Assembly: GCA_903813345.2 (NCBI GenBank)
Contig: CAIIXF020000005.1
Location: 35,903,375 to 35,963,374 of the forward strand
DNA from: Owenia fusiformis
Taxonomy: Eukaryota; Annelida; Polychaeta; Sabellida; Oweniidae
Direction of reading: 5' to 3'
DNA: 60,000 nt
In this document: positions 11,978 to 22,997 of the stretch, in pieces
How positions within the stretch are numbered: position 1 is the first letter of the stretch
Layout: each line of letters starts with the position of its first letter
Program-made: the position numbers and the translations under genes
Notes under the pieces: model-generated
What the model was told of the DNA's origin: nothing
Seen by the model: only the letters and a program-made list of their open reading frames with translations
The model's database searches: none

Positions 11978-12085
11978 ACAAGGCATTAACATGCAAAATG
12001 TCACCACCTGGAATTTGTAGTACATGCCAACTGCCAACCACCGAATGCTGAACTGCTGACCACTGAACTCCAACTGAAACCTTTC
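11978..12085 (+). repeat. Dispersed repeat family, copy 1 ('GCATTAACATGCAAAATGTC')
   Basis: This starts with 'aaggcattaac', 'atgcaaaatgtcaccacc', then a looser region rich in 'ccgaa/ctgaac' motifs. The same order of motifs recurs at about 17.1, 29.6, 31.8, 44.9 and (inverted) 45.9 kb, which shows an interspersed family. I see no terminal inverted repeat, A/B box or poly-A tail that would assign it to a class. Confidence 0.75.
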
Positions 12086-13806
12086 CACTACATATATAAT
12101 CCTTAAAAGAAGATGTAGAAATCTGCAAAACATTGTCCAAACTTGCTCAAAAATGTATGGACTTATCTGATCTTTCTCAAACATGCAGACTTTTTAAAAT
12201 CTTATCAAACGGGCACAGTTAAAAATGTGATTTTGTAAAATATAATGCCGTAAATATAAATAAATCTTCTCTGACCAAACTGCAGGAACAGTTTGCCCAA
12301 CTATACTAAAACAGGCATTAAACTCAAACCAATCCCAAACAGAGAGATGCCCAGTTTTGCAAAAATGGGAGCAATCTTGTCAAACATTTGTCTAAATTTT
12401 GCAAAATGTGTTGCATTGTTTGACTTTAAATACATAATACAAATATAACTTTTATTTTGTGCTTATCTTCACTAATATCAGCAAATATCAAAAGTATTTT
12501 TAAAAATATCAAAGCAGATCTGAGATCAGGTGATAGTCAACTAGGATTACTCTGGCATCCATTGCTCCCAAGACAGAGAACAAATGAAAACACCAGCAAT
12601 AAGCTACAATGGGAGAACATGATAATAGGTTGGGATAACTTCAATACAAATCCCAGACTTGAAAATGATCTACGATAAACAAACAATTTAGATTCATCTT
12701 TCATATGCATGATAAATATCAAAGCAGTTACAGTCAAGCTGTCCACAACGTTTTAATATTTTATGTTTCTAAATAGTCAAAGAAAAAAAAGCTATCATTA
12801 TCAACAGTTTTTAAAAGATTAAATTAATTCAAAAAAAGATTTTTGATAATTATAGATAGCACCAATGTATTCCCAGCTAACTAACAATATTGCTTCAGAA
12901 GATTTACAAAGAGATCTGTCAAAAGTATTTAACAATCTTGACGTGTCTTTGAAGTGAAATAAGTACTCAATACATTGTTCAAATAGATATTTAGGTATTA
13001 CAATAAGATTGAATATAACAGACACAGGAATTATATTACCCTTTGATCATAAAAAGATTCTCCATTGATAGGGATTTAAGTTATTGATGATATTTAGATT
13101 GGCTCAATCACAAGACAGATTGGTTGGTTCCAGCAGGGCATGACGTTATAGACAAAGAGAGAGATGGATTTGCTTATGTATAGTTATTAGTGGTGAAATG
13201 TACAAGCTTATTGATCTTACAGACATAAACAAAAACAAGTTTATTGGCCTTAACAAAACAGGCAGACCAATTAATAATAGAAATTTCAAGGTATGGTAAT
13301 ATTGTCAGATAAAGAACATGAAAGTAATGTGTTTTGTCACCGTGAACATTCCAATCTGTGCAGATCAGTTCAGTATTATCTGATTTGTGGTTCAACCAAT
13401 GAATAAATGTCATCGCTTTACACAAAAACTAAAGAGAATTACACTGGTATCAGCAGGAAGCAGGATAATAGCTTCACATGAATTCCTTGAAATGATATAG
13501 TGAAAATCAAACTATGCCTTTCTGTTGACATCATAGTTGTCAGAGGTTCCCTTGATGGTAGGTGTTTGACATGGTTTCATGCAGATTATCAGCTAACTGA
13601 CATGGTTTCATTCTATGACGTCAATATTCGAGGTAGAACCAATTAAAGGACATTACGTGACAGTGATTCCCATGGTATTAAAGTCAGAATAAATAGATGA
13701 TGGAAAATGATGAAGATGATGAATAGATGATAGATGATGGGATTGAACAGGATTGAAGGTGTGATCTGTCAAGTAGGAATATCTAGTAATGTTAACTGAA
13801 GAATAG
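12086..13806. other. No supported gene; overlapping frames near 12.5-12.7 kb and a CRE-like site
   Basis: Frames on both strands overlap at 12457-12746 (73 codons plus, 69 codons minus). Neither is recognisable, although the composition is mildly protein-like. A CRE octamer TGACGTCA is at 13616-13623, just after a direct repeat of 'tgacatggtttcat' (near 13568 and 13599). An ATG/GAT-rich low-complexity tract runs from about 13695 to 13740. Confidence 0.45.
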
Positions 13807-14206
13807 AGTGTGTGTTAGCTAGTATATCCAAATACCTGTGTCACATAGAAGACATTATGAAGTGCAGAAATGACACTAACTGGGAACTGAGTTGATTAGC
13901 TACAAATGTGTGTGTTGACTAGTATATCCCAATATCTGTGTCACATAGAAGGCATTATGAAGTGCAGAAATCACACTTAATGGGAACTGAGTTGATTAGC
14001 TACAAATGTGTGTGTTGACTAGTATATCCCAATATCTGTGTCACATAGAAGGCATTATGAAGTGCAGAAATCACACTTAATGGGAACTGAGTTGATTAGC
14101 TACAAATGTGTGTGTTGACTAGTATATCCCAATATCTGTGTCACATAGAAGGCATTATGAAGAGCAGAAATGACACTAACTGGGAACTGACATGATTAGC
14201 TATAAA
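13807..14206. repeat. 100-bp tandem repeat, four copies
   Basis: Units begin at about 13807, 13907, 14007 and 14107. The marker 'agtatatcc' falls at 13821, 13921, 14021 and 14121, exactly 100 bp apart. The two middle copies are nearly identical. The first and last share variants such as 'gacactaactgg', which suggests that internal copies were produced by duplication of a middle unit. Confidence 0.95.
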
Positions 14207-14629
14207 TCAAGTGGTGTCAAGTAGAGAATACTAACCCCGGCCTTATGTAATTGACAATATTTCAAAACATATTTCCTGTTGGACCACTGTCTCATCCATA
14301 AATAAAGTAAATATTAAGTGTAAAATAAGCCAAAAGGAAAATAACTAGAAAAAGCCGGTTAGAAAAAATAAGTACAACTGGCCATGTTATGTTTAACCCA
14401 ATAGTTTGACCCAATACAGGCTCAGGGGCTCAAATGAGATATTTTGGGTAATTAATATTTCTATGCCCATAATCACAAAGAATATAAAATTGAAAATAAA
14501 TCAAGATAATATTACACCTTGAAACAATGTTCCCACCTACAGTACTACAAGTCCTTTTGGCAGTCACATACACATTAAAAGTGATTACAGGAAATTGCAA
14601 AGTGATGTAAAATTCTATTGCTTGCTGAA

Positions 14630-14881
14630 ATACTAATTGAAAAAAGTTATACTCATTTTGGAATTTTTCCTGACTTGCTTCTTGAGACATACTGGTAATA
14701 GTCTATGGACCAACAGGTTTTTTAATTTGGAATTCTGCTTTTTGTAAATGTCCCCCATGTGACCTTCATCTTTGTCCTTTTTCCAGTTTTGTACTTTCAA
14801 ATCGGAGAATTGCACTTTTGCTTCTTTGTGTTGTCCCACATGTTTAATGGATGTTGTTCTGTGTTTATCTAATGTTTCACT
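14630..14881 (-). CDS. Candidate exon, unidentified Lys/His-rich protein
   Basis: Reading on the minus strand from about 14881, an uninterrupted frame gives a highly polar, lysine-rich peptide of about 80 residues with no low complexity. It includes 'SETLDKHRTTSIKH' followed by 'HKEAKVQFSDLKVQNWKKD'. The spacing of Leu-x-x-His and His-Lys-x-Ala resembles the distal half of finger-like domains in transposon-derived hAT/ZMYM-type proteins, but no Cys pair is visible, so this is only a hint. The frame starts just after a TGA, where an AG could serve as acceptor. A possible donor lies near 14655-14665. A second minus frame (14430-14690) overlaps its 3' part in another register, so a frameshifted relic is an alternative to an intact exon. 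Confidence 0.3.
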
Positions 14882-15075
14882 TCATGTTTTCTGATTTCTT
14901 AAAGATGAAAATCAACTCAGGCTTGAATAATGACGCAATTGTTCAATTCCTAACAGACTTTAACATCATTGATGCAGATCACAATAACATTGAACTCCAG
15001 GATATTATCATGTACGATATTTTAGATTAAATCAATACCACAGAATTGAACTTGGCCTATAAAATGCTCTTCTAA

Positions 15076-15129
15076 GTCAGTTGGATTATTGATGTCAGTT
15101 GGATTATTGATGTCAGTTGGATTATTGAT
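15076..15129. repeat. 18-bp tandem repeat, three perfect copies
   Basis: The unit 'gtcagttggattattgat' is repeated three times at 15076, 15094 and 15112. Confidence 0.95.
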
Positions 15130-15609
15130 GATAATGGGACTGCATTAGATTACAAGACCCATCAATAACTTTTATGACACTTAGAATTTTTGAAGTCGAG
15201 TACAAATTAAGGCATTAGCAAAATTATATAAAAAATCACCCTTTCAGACATTATAATACCTACTCTCTAGGAAATCCATTACGTTTTCACATGGAAATGG
15301 ATTAATATATATTCCCTTCCTCTCTCAGACTAGTTTTCGTTGGATTATTAGATCTTTTGGGTATCTACGTTCGTTTAATTTTCACATGAAGTGAATGTTT
15401 TATGCCACTTTATTACCCTTTGCATATGTTCGACTTCGCTTCTTAAAAGAGAGCTTCATCTTCATTAGGTAGTAGTTTATACCTAAACTTCACACGTAGG
15501 GTATCACTTTATTAAAATCAATTTACCATAAAGTTATTTTGATCTGATTTGCACATTATCTTAGAAATGTATTTCAATTTCTGCGTCTCCAAAGTCGCCA
15601 TTCATGGAT

Positions 15610-15882
15610 TTAGTCATATTGGACATCCCTTGTGCAATCAGATAATTCAGAATCTGACACCACTGGTATTTTCATTAGCTCCATTTCGAAATTATTTAAA
15701 TCTGGAATGTTTGCATCATTCATGATATTCAAATAAATAACAGAGGAACTAATACAAAATGACACCACTATTGAGATAAATGAGGATATTAATACAGCTA
15801 CCATTGCATCCAAAGATAAATGGAGATGTATGAACAGAACGACCTTACCACTATGGGCCATTCTAACTTTGAAAATCGTCAT
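15610..15882 (-). CDS. Candidate small ORF with one hydrophobic segment, unidentified
   Basis: A 90-codon minus-strand frame starts with ATG (A at -3). Residues about 14-55 are hydrophobic with Ser/Ile/Val, enough for one or two membrane segments. Residues 56-90 are acidic and soluble ('NNFEMELMKIPVV', then Ser/Asp-rich). The tail has a convincing protein-like composition. No neighbouring exon or family is recognised. Confidence 0.25.
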   Translation of the reverse strand: MTIFKVRMAHSGKVVLFIHLHLSLDAMVAVLISSFISIVVSFCISSSVIYLNIMNDANIPDLNNFEMELMKIPVVSDSELSDCTRDVQYD

Positions 15883-15899
15883 GCTATTGCTTGCATATT

Positions 15900-17109
15900 A
15901 AAATTTTTCTAACAAAATGACTGAATCAAAGGGATTTGATAAAAGGAATGTCTCTTTTCCTGTTATGATATCATGTGTGAATCATCACTGGTACTAGGCC
16001 TTTAACCTCTTGAATATTACCCATGAGTTCCCCTGTTTTCTTACCCTTCCATATACATAATTGAATCTTTATGATAGAGCTTCATCTACCCTATGTTCTA
16101 GTGGCTCTAACACTTGGGTTATCATTTCCTGTTCTATCGTACCCAGTTCTCAATGGGGTAACTGGGTCAGGGTTACGTTGGTCGAGGTGGGGGTAACTGG
16201 GTTAGGATGAGGGTAACAAACAATAACAAGAGGAGAAAGACACATTGACATTAATGAAGAAAATTGATGACAGATAAATAGTATTGGTACCATAAAAGCA
16301 TAGACTAATCAACTGAAAGATAAAATTACTGATTTCTATAATAGAGCTGCCAAAGTTGAGTTAAAATATCATCCATCGTGTCACGGGTCCTTACCAATTT
16401 GGTCATGATGTCACATAATTTAAACTTCAAAGACCTGCTGATTAGTTTGCGATAGAGGTCACAATAACTTTACAATTAATTGGGATGCTCGAGTCGAATA
16501 GGAATCGAATTTTTGACAATATTAAGATATACTGTATTTCTAATTGAAATCCCATGGTCTGAACTACCAATAATTCAAGTAACGCAACACATTGTCCCCA
16601 GTATCGGGAAATTTAAGAGATTTCTACAAGTCCAACGTCTGTACCCTTAGCATGTACCCGGTCATTAATCTAAAAAAAGAATTAAAAAGAAAAATCATCG
16701 CGAACTTAAGATACGCATGGGACTAATGAAGCAATTTGATAAATGTTCTTTATTTCCTGTGTAGTATTATCGTGTTAAGGAGTCTCTTAGCCATACACTC
16801 GGTCATATTGTCACCCAAATCAGGCTACTTCCAAGCAATTTTTCTCTACAAATTGAATGGAGGAGGAATATCTGATTTTATGTGCTTCTGTCATTCATAA
16901 TAATTAGTTGATGATATCTTCTAATAATTAGTTGATATCTTCTAATATTATCTTCTATTCAATCTTCTATTTCTATTCTTTTAAGATTATTTAAGCTGAG
17001 TATCTGAGTTCAAATATTTCCACTATTTGTTTCTCTTTTCTGATGTTTGCTAATTTGTTTTAACTCTAGCCTCAGTGGCACTAAATAACTAATATAATAT
17101 TTTACATAA
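15900..17109. other. No gene seen; short G-rich repeated tract
   Basis: At about 16155-16217 the motif 'gggtaactgggt' and shorter 'gggtaac' derivatives repeat within a G-rich tract. Small 'taattagttgat'-type repeats occur near 16900-16950. Otherwise the stretch is AT-rich and featureless. Confidence 0.5.
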
Positions 17110-17215
17110 TGTATTAACATGACAAAATGTCACCAACTAGTACGTAAGTTATTACAAATTGTAACAGACACCAAATTGTTACAGACGCCGAACACTGAAC
17201 ATCGAACATTGTAGC
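17110..17215 (+). repeat. Dispersed repeat family, copy 2
   Basis: This carries 'tattaacatgacaaaatgtc' followed by a spacer with 'tgttacagacgccgaacac', in the same order as the copy at 44.9 kb. An inserted segment between the two blocks makes it longer than the others. Confidence 0.75.
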
Positions 17216-17274
17216 TACCCCAGCCATTTTCAAATGGTGTCATTTTGTGTGTGGATACAACAGAGTGACATCCC

Positions 17275-17425
17275 CAGGTTTTTTCTCAGGTGGGTGCAAA
17301 ATTCTCATTTTCACAATCTAGACCAAAATTGGTCAAAATACACCAATTTTTTCTCAATTTCAAGTGGGTGCAAATGGATTTTCAGTTGGGTGCAAGCCTA
17401 TTTTCAAAATCTCAGGTGGGTGCTG
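17275..17425. mobile_element. Decayed repeat with four 'GTGGGTGCaa' motifs
   Basis: The motif 'ggtgggtgc' or a one-base variant occurs near 17291, 17364, 17384 and 17415, separated by pyrimidine-rich sequence with 'accaaaattggtcaaaa'. This texture resembles the interior of the caggcccgta MITEs at 23.7 and 24.2 kb, but no terminal inverted repeats could be found. A 117-codon plus frame (17234-17587) crosses the repeat and is probably fortuitous. Confidence 0.4.
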
Positions 17426-17764
17426 CACACACTTGCTTTAATGCTCGGGAGATCACAACAACAAGTGTTTCATTGTTTCCTAGAAAAAGAATTGTATCAT
17501 GAAGATTTAAGTCAAATTACAGCCTGCCTGCCTCTATGCCTGACTTTGACCCTGAATACTGAATTATATTTGACAGTCATAAGGTGACAGTTCTGAAATT
17601 ACTTTCAACAGCCTTTATGGCATATGATCCTTAGAGAGCCAAGCTTATTATACTTCAATAATGCAATTATACACTATATAAGTAGATCAGATTGTCTGGG
17701 GCAGACTTTGTTAATTGTGTTTTAGTTCTTAAATGACAAATATTATCTTGATATTTATTACAGA

Positions 17765-18635
17765 ACTCCTGGTTAAATTAAACACCTCTTTAAATTGAAC
17801 ACTTCTTCAAATTAAATACCTTTGTTTCCATAATAACTTTGTATTAATTGAACACCTAAATTGAACATCTCTTTAAATTGAACACCATTGTTAATTGATT
17901 TACAGTAAAAAACACCTTTCTATTATAACTCTTGTTTCAATTGAACACCTCTTCAAATTGAACACTTCTTCTAATTAAATACCTTTGTTTCTATAATAAC
18001 TCCTGTTTCAATTGAACACCTCTTCAAATCTAATACCTTTGTTGATCAATTGTAAAAAGAACACCTCTCTATAAAAACTCCTGTTTCAATTGAACACCTC
18101 TTAAAATCAAAGTCGATCAACAGTAAAAAGAACACCTCTCTATAATAACTCCTATTTCAATTGAACACCTCTTCAAATCTAATACCTTTGTAGATCAATT
18201 GTAAAAAGAACACCTCTCTATAATAACTCCTGTTTCAATTGAACACCTCTTAAAATCAAAGTCGATCAACAGTAAAAAGAACAACTCTCTATAATAACTC
18301 CTATTTCAATTGAACACCTCTTCAAATCTAATACCTTTGTAGATCAATTGTAACCAGAACACCTCTCTATAATAACTCATGTTTCAATTGAACATCTCTT
18401 AAAATTAAAGTTAATCAACAGTAAAAAGAACACCTATCTATAATAACTCATGTTTCAATTGAACACCTCTCCAAATTGAATACCTTTGTTAGTTGATCAA
18501 TTGTATTCAGAACACCTCTCTAGAATAACTCATGTTTCAAATGAACATCTCTTTAAATAATTGAACACCGTTGTTAGTTGATCAATTGTAAAAAAACACC
18601 TCTCTATAATAACTCCAGTTTCAAATGAACACATC
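17765..18635. repeat. Minisatellite with dimeric higher-order structure
   Basis: Units contain 'aacacctctctataataact', 'tttcaattgaacacctctt' and a 'gatcaa' block. The 'aacacctctctataa' anchor occurs near 18062, 18130, 18209, 18280, 18358, 18429, 18510 and 18595. Spacings alternate between about 68-71 and 78-81 bp in the centre, so two monomer types form a dimer of about 149 bp. Flanking units at 17765-18060 and after 18430 are more diverged and do not follow the alternation. Confidence 0.85.
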
Positions 18636-18639
18636 TTCC

Positions 18640-19346
18640 TGATCTGTAACCATTTTTGGTATTTTCCCATTAGCACTTGCGCTTGCATATCTATGTGGAG
18701 GACACTCTATGCTTAACATATTGAAAATCATTTCCATTCACCTCAAAGGAGTATTACTGTATTCTTCTATACTGTAGATGTGATTTAATTACTTCAGACC
18801 AATTATTAAGAATCCACCAGTGGCAATGTCAAGTTCAGTCTTCACTTTCTTGACATATTAAAAAAAAAAGCTAAATCAAATCTAAATATGTCAAGTAACA
18901 CAAACCAAACTTTGTTGATTGGATAAGTAATCAAATGAATAAGATTCATGAAGAATTGACATGCCATTGTATTCTTCTGATGTAATGATTTTACAAACTG
19001 TCCCATTTATATCCATTTGGTCACAGATTTAGATATAGGTCAGAAAATCAATAATATATAGGTCATAGTTATAGTATATCATTGCAATGAATATAATTGC
19101 AATACTTATAGCTGCAAGGGAATATAATTAACGTAATTATATTGTAACCCATGGATGACATTTAGGTTAACCAGACCAACTCTTATATGTTGTTTGAAAA
19201 GTTTATGACAAAGGGGGTGTTGTTATCATGATACATAGATGAAATCATATAACATTAATGAATAAATGGTATGTACAGTATTTGTGTTTTCTGGCCTGCT
19301 GTGGAATGGGTATAAATGGTGTGGAATGACTATTAAGAGATCAAAT
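18640..19346. other. AT-rich stretch, no feature seen
   Basis: No repeat, hairpin or coding frame worth reporting was found here. Confidence 0.5.
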
Positions 19347-19516
19347 TGGTGGTGATATCATATTGGCAGTGATATCATATGGGCAGTGATATCATATTGG
19401 CAGTGATATCATATGGGCAGTGATATCATATTGGCAGTGATATCATTTTGGCAGTGATATCATATTGGCAGTGATATCATATTGGTAGTGATATTTCATT
19501 GACAGTGATATCTCTC
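19347..19516. repeat. 17-bp tandem repeat, ten units, palindromic core
   Basis: Ten consecutive 17-bp units start at 19347. Most read 'tggcagtgatatcatat' or 'gggcagtgatatcatat'. Each intact unit contains the 8-bp palindrome TGATATCA. Units 2-5 alternate the first base (T, G, T, G). The last two units are diverged. Confidence 0.95.
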
Positions 19517-20550
19517 ATTTTCACCCCAATCACATTTGAGACGACCAACTGACCATTAGGAATCACTATCAAATCAGAATCAGGAATTTATTTTTCTCAC
19601 TTTGAAGAAAAATCTCTCAATACAACTCATTACCATTCTATTTCTCAATTAAAAACACCAGTATCTATGACATACCCTGTCAAGGTGGGGTCAAACCTGC
19701 TGTACCCTAAGCTCTCCCAGTGCCTTGACTTGTTAACCTTAAGTCCTTAGATCAATTTTATAGCTTTTTTATCAAGTTAATGAGACCGCTATGGACATGT
19801 TCTAATGCAAATCAGTACTTAAATTGCAATAAAAATCAAGCCTGACCATAAGCAGCAACCAACACAGAAACAAACATCGTTTCCAGGGCTTGCAATTGAA
19901 ATGTAATTAAATAAGGTCAATCATTGGGAAAACATCCAGTTTCCATTCACGCCAAGTTAGCGAAGCATTCACTGATGTCACATTTTCAGAATTCTTGATT
20001 TATCTCTTCAAAACACGTCATTCCATTGCCAGATCTGACTGTTAGATATTTTCAAGTAGAATTCTTATATTTGATTATTTTCTGTTACCAATTATCCAAT
20101 CACACCAATGAAGATAAATAACAAACCCCTACAGACCAAACCAAATGGAAAAAACAATTATTAATAAGCAGTGGATGATTAAAATTGATGTGGTCATTCT
20201 AAGACAACAAGCAAATATTGTAAAATGGCTGATCAAAACAATCAACGTGGTCATTAATAACAGTACAATATGACATCCATATGTTTATTCTAAGGTATTA
20301 ATCATAGTACTGTGCTCCATGGTGTTGTAATGAAAGAAAGATTTCCTTGCGCTGGTTTCAGTTGAACAAGTTAGACTCTAAGTTGCAGACTTACATGTGG
20401 CCCTATAAATGAAAGTGCTCCCATCAAAAGTGGATGATTGGAAATATAAGCCAACAAATGCTCCACACGGAATTGATAGGAATTAAAACTTTAAATTCAA
20501 CAGTGTTCCAAAGATAAAGATTTGTGAGAGGAACTGTTTTTGACACTCAC
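19517..20550. other. No supported feature
   Basis: Sequence is AT-rich with scattered short frames below 60 codons. Nothing recognisable. Confidence 0.5.
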
Positions 20551-21500
20551 AAGAAGGTAAGGCAAAAGGACTTGATTGTTGACTGGATTGATAATAATAG
20601 CATATGATATTAAGAAGGTATAGCAAATGACTTGATTGTTGACTTGATTGATTATAATAGCATATGATATTAAGAAGGTAAAGCAAATGACTTGATTGTT
20701 GACTTGATTGATAATAATAGCATATGATATTAAGAAGGTATAGCAAATGACTTGATTGTTGACTGGATTGATAATAATAGCATATGATATTAAGAAGGTA
20801 AAGCAAATGACTTGATTGTTGACTGGATTGATAATAATAGCATATGATATTAAGAGGGTAAGGCAAATGACTTGATTGTTGACTTGATTGATAACAATAG
20901 CATATGATATTAAGAAGGTAAGGCAAATGACTTGATTGTTGACTTGATTGATAATAATAGCATATGATATTAAGAAGGTAAAGCAAATGACTTGATTGTT
21001 GACTTGATTGATAATAATAGCATATGATATTAAGAAGGTATAGCAAATGACTTGATTGTTGACTGGATTGATAATAATAGTATATGATATTAAGAAGGTA
21101 AGGCAAATGACTTAATTGTTGACTTGATTGATAATAATAGCATATGATATTAAGAAGGTAAAGCAAAATGACTTGATTGTTGACTGGATTGATAATAATA
21201 GCATATGATATTAAGAAGGTAAAGCAAATGACTTGATTGTTGACTGGATTGATAATAATAGCATATGATATTAAGAAGGTATAGCAAATGACTTGATTGT
21301 TGACTGGATTGATAATAATAGCATATGATATTAAGAAGGTATAGCAAATGACTTGATTGTTGACTGGATTGATAATAATAGCATATGATATTAAGAAGGT
21401 AAAGCAAAAGGACTTGATTGTTGACCGGATTGTTAATTACAGCGTATAGGCATTAAGAAGGTCAGGTAAATGATTTGATTGTTGAAGGGATCATTGAATA
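20551..21500. repeat. 60-bp satellite array, about 15 copies
   Basis: The marker 'aagaaggta' recurs every 60 bp from 20551 to 21393, with single-base insertions in the first unit, near 21165 and near 21405. A diverged unit follows to about 21500. Internal units differ mainly at a few alternating positions (tagc/aagc/aggc; actgg/acttg), while both edges are more diverged. Because the period is 20 codons, the minus strand translates as a 20-residue Tyr/Gln/Ser/Leu-rich repeat over 227 codons (20483-21166) and 85 codons (21150-21407). The translation has no start context, and the frame breaks at each single-base indel, so I regard it as a by-product of the array. Confidence 0.95.
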
Positions 21501-21616
21501 ATGCATATATTCATGTAGCTTGCAAGAAAAGAAAATTAGTTCGTAAAATTTATGAAATAGTTGAAAGATATTGTTTTAGTTAATACCTTTTCTTGTCAAT
21601 ACCTAATTTGTGAGAC

Positions 21617-21737
21617 ATTCCTACGTCATATCTTGGAAATCTAAAGGACTTATTTGGTGTATCAGCTCATTTAGTTCAAAACGACCTGCTTCAAGTTTTT
21701 TCAGATTTCTTATTGCTATCTCAACATTCTGTGAAAT
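21617..21737 (-). CDS. Candidate short exon, unidentified
   Basis: On the minus strand a pyrimidine-rich tract ending 'ttcacag' (about 21738-21745) is a good acceptor. The sequence after it reads N-V-E-I-A-I-R-N-L-K-K-L-E-A-G-R-F-E-L-N and about 15 further residues before a stop at about 21618. The peptide is amphipathic and helix-like. A GT lies close to the stop (GAC|GTAGGA), so the exon might be spliced just before it. The longer 63-codon frame (21621-21812) includes the presumed intron. Confidence 0.3.
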
Positions 21738-22304
21738 TGTAACAAGTAAAGTATACTGTTGTTTTAACATCTTCAACTTCCATGGTAACCTATACCAAAT
21801 GTAGATCAACATTGATTCAGTGAATCCTGTTTAATTTGAATAATCTTGGCTCACTCAATCTTCACTGAGAGAGTAATAAAATGTTGAATTTTTCATTTAA
21901 TCATTAATGTAAGGACATGGTTACCAGGGTACCACATTATGATGTTGAAAGTATTCTGCATTATAATATTCAAACCGGTTCCACATTATGATGTTAAAAA
22001 GGGTATCTCATGGGTCAACATAATTATAAATTAACTGCATCAAAATCTCGAATCCTTCTTTAAGAACCTTCTATTCTTGTTCTAGATTCATGCTCAATAA
22101 TTCACAGATGGGAAGAGCCAAGTCTTACTTTTTATAGTTTTCTCACAATCAACTCCCGTGGTTGGGTGATAGTGGGAAGATGGTATTCCCTTCTCAGTTA
22201 TTTTGCACATAACCCATGCTTATAATTTCATTCTGGTACAGTACTGTATTTCAACCAACTTTCATCTGTCTACTTAATAAAAAAACTACATTATCTTCTA
22301 ACAA

Positions 22305-22637
22305 TTATTTTGTATTGAGAGTGTTATCTATATGTGTTTGACTTTCTGCTTTGCTTATTACAATGAGACCATCCAATCCAAATTCTTTTTTTTCATTCCA
22401 ATTCAAGTTAGAAAACATGGCTGACATAGATTTTTCTTGTCTGGATTGCAGACTTCGTGGTATTACATAATTCATACAATATGAGAGTTCTGTCAACACC
22501 TTCGGGAAACAGACCCGCGTGGCAACAGAAATAATGTGAACATTACTCATTGAAAATGTCAAACAACTAAATGCAGAAATGTCAATTGGTGTTGATCTTT
22601 CTCCAACAAGATCCCTGAAGGAAGTCGCTTCTACAAA
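22305..22637 (-). CDS. Candidate exon, unidentified protein (about 108 codons)
   Basis: Reading the minus strand from an AG acceptor-like site at about 22637, a frame of about 108 codons runs to a TAA at 22305. The peptide has balanced composition with no low complexity: it begins 'SFRDLVGERSTPIDISAF', has a Cys/Val/Ser-rich middle and ends 'DGLIVISKAESQTHID'. The start of the frame has no ATG, which fits an internal or terminal exon better than a single-exon gene. It lies about 0.55 kb upstream, in transcription sense, of the candidate exon at 21617-21737, so both could belong to one minus-strand gene. No domain is recognised. Confidence 0.4.
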   Translation of the reverse strand, partial: FVEATSFRDLVGERSTPIDISAFSCLTFSMSNVHIISVATRVCFPKVLTELSYCMNYVIPRSLQSRQEKSMSAMFSNLNWNEKKEFGLDGLIVISKAESQTHIDNTLNTK

Positions 22638-22965
22638 TCATTTTAGGGTTGAAGTTCTTAGAGATAAGAGTATAATATTTCTCAAAATACATTCTATATT
22701 CTGTCGATTAAATATAGGATTCTCAAACACAGTAAGTGCTTCTCAATAACCTAGCTATCAACGGGAAATTACTAACTAAATATTGTACATAAGTCAATTG
22801 TTTTGACATTTCTAAGATTTGGTTATAGTGACATCACTGTGGTTATGGTGACATCAATGGTAGAATTGACATCACTTTTTCAAGCTGAGCTGAAAATCAT
22901 TTGGGACTTTTACAATTTTCAATGGGACATTGTCTTAAACAGACACTCCATTTGCTACCACTACA

Positions 22966-22997
22966 TTGAACATACTATGTTTTCATAGTATGTTCAA
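22966..22997. repeat. Perfect 14-bp inverted repeat with 4-nt loop
   Basis: The arms 22966-22979 and 22984-22997 are perfect reverse complements (first arm 'ttgaacatactatg') around TTTT. The structure could form a cruciform or, if transcribed, a stable hairpin. It is not followed by a T-run or linked to a gene I can support. Confidence 0.9.

Noticed and set aside
20483-21407. Long minus-strand open frames encoding a 20-residue repeat
   Set aside because: They are the direct translation of a 60-bp satellite, break at each single-base indel and lack any start or splice context.
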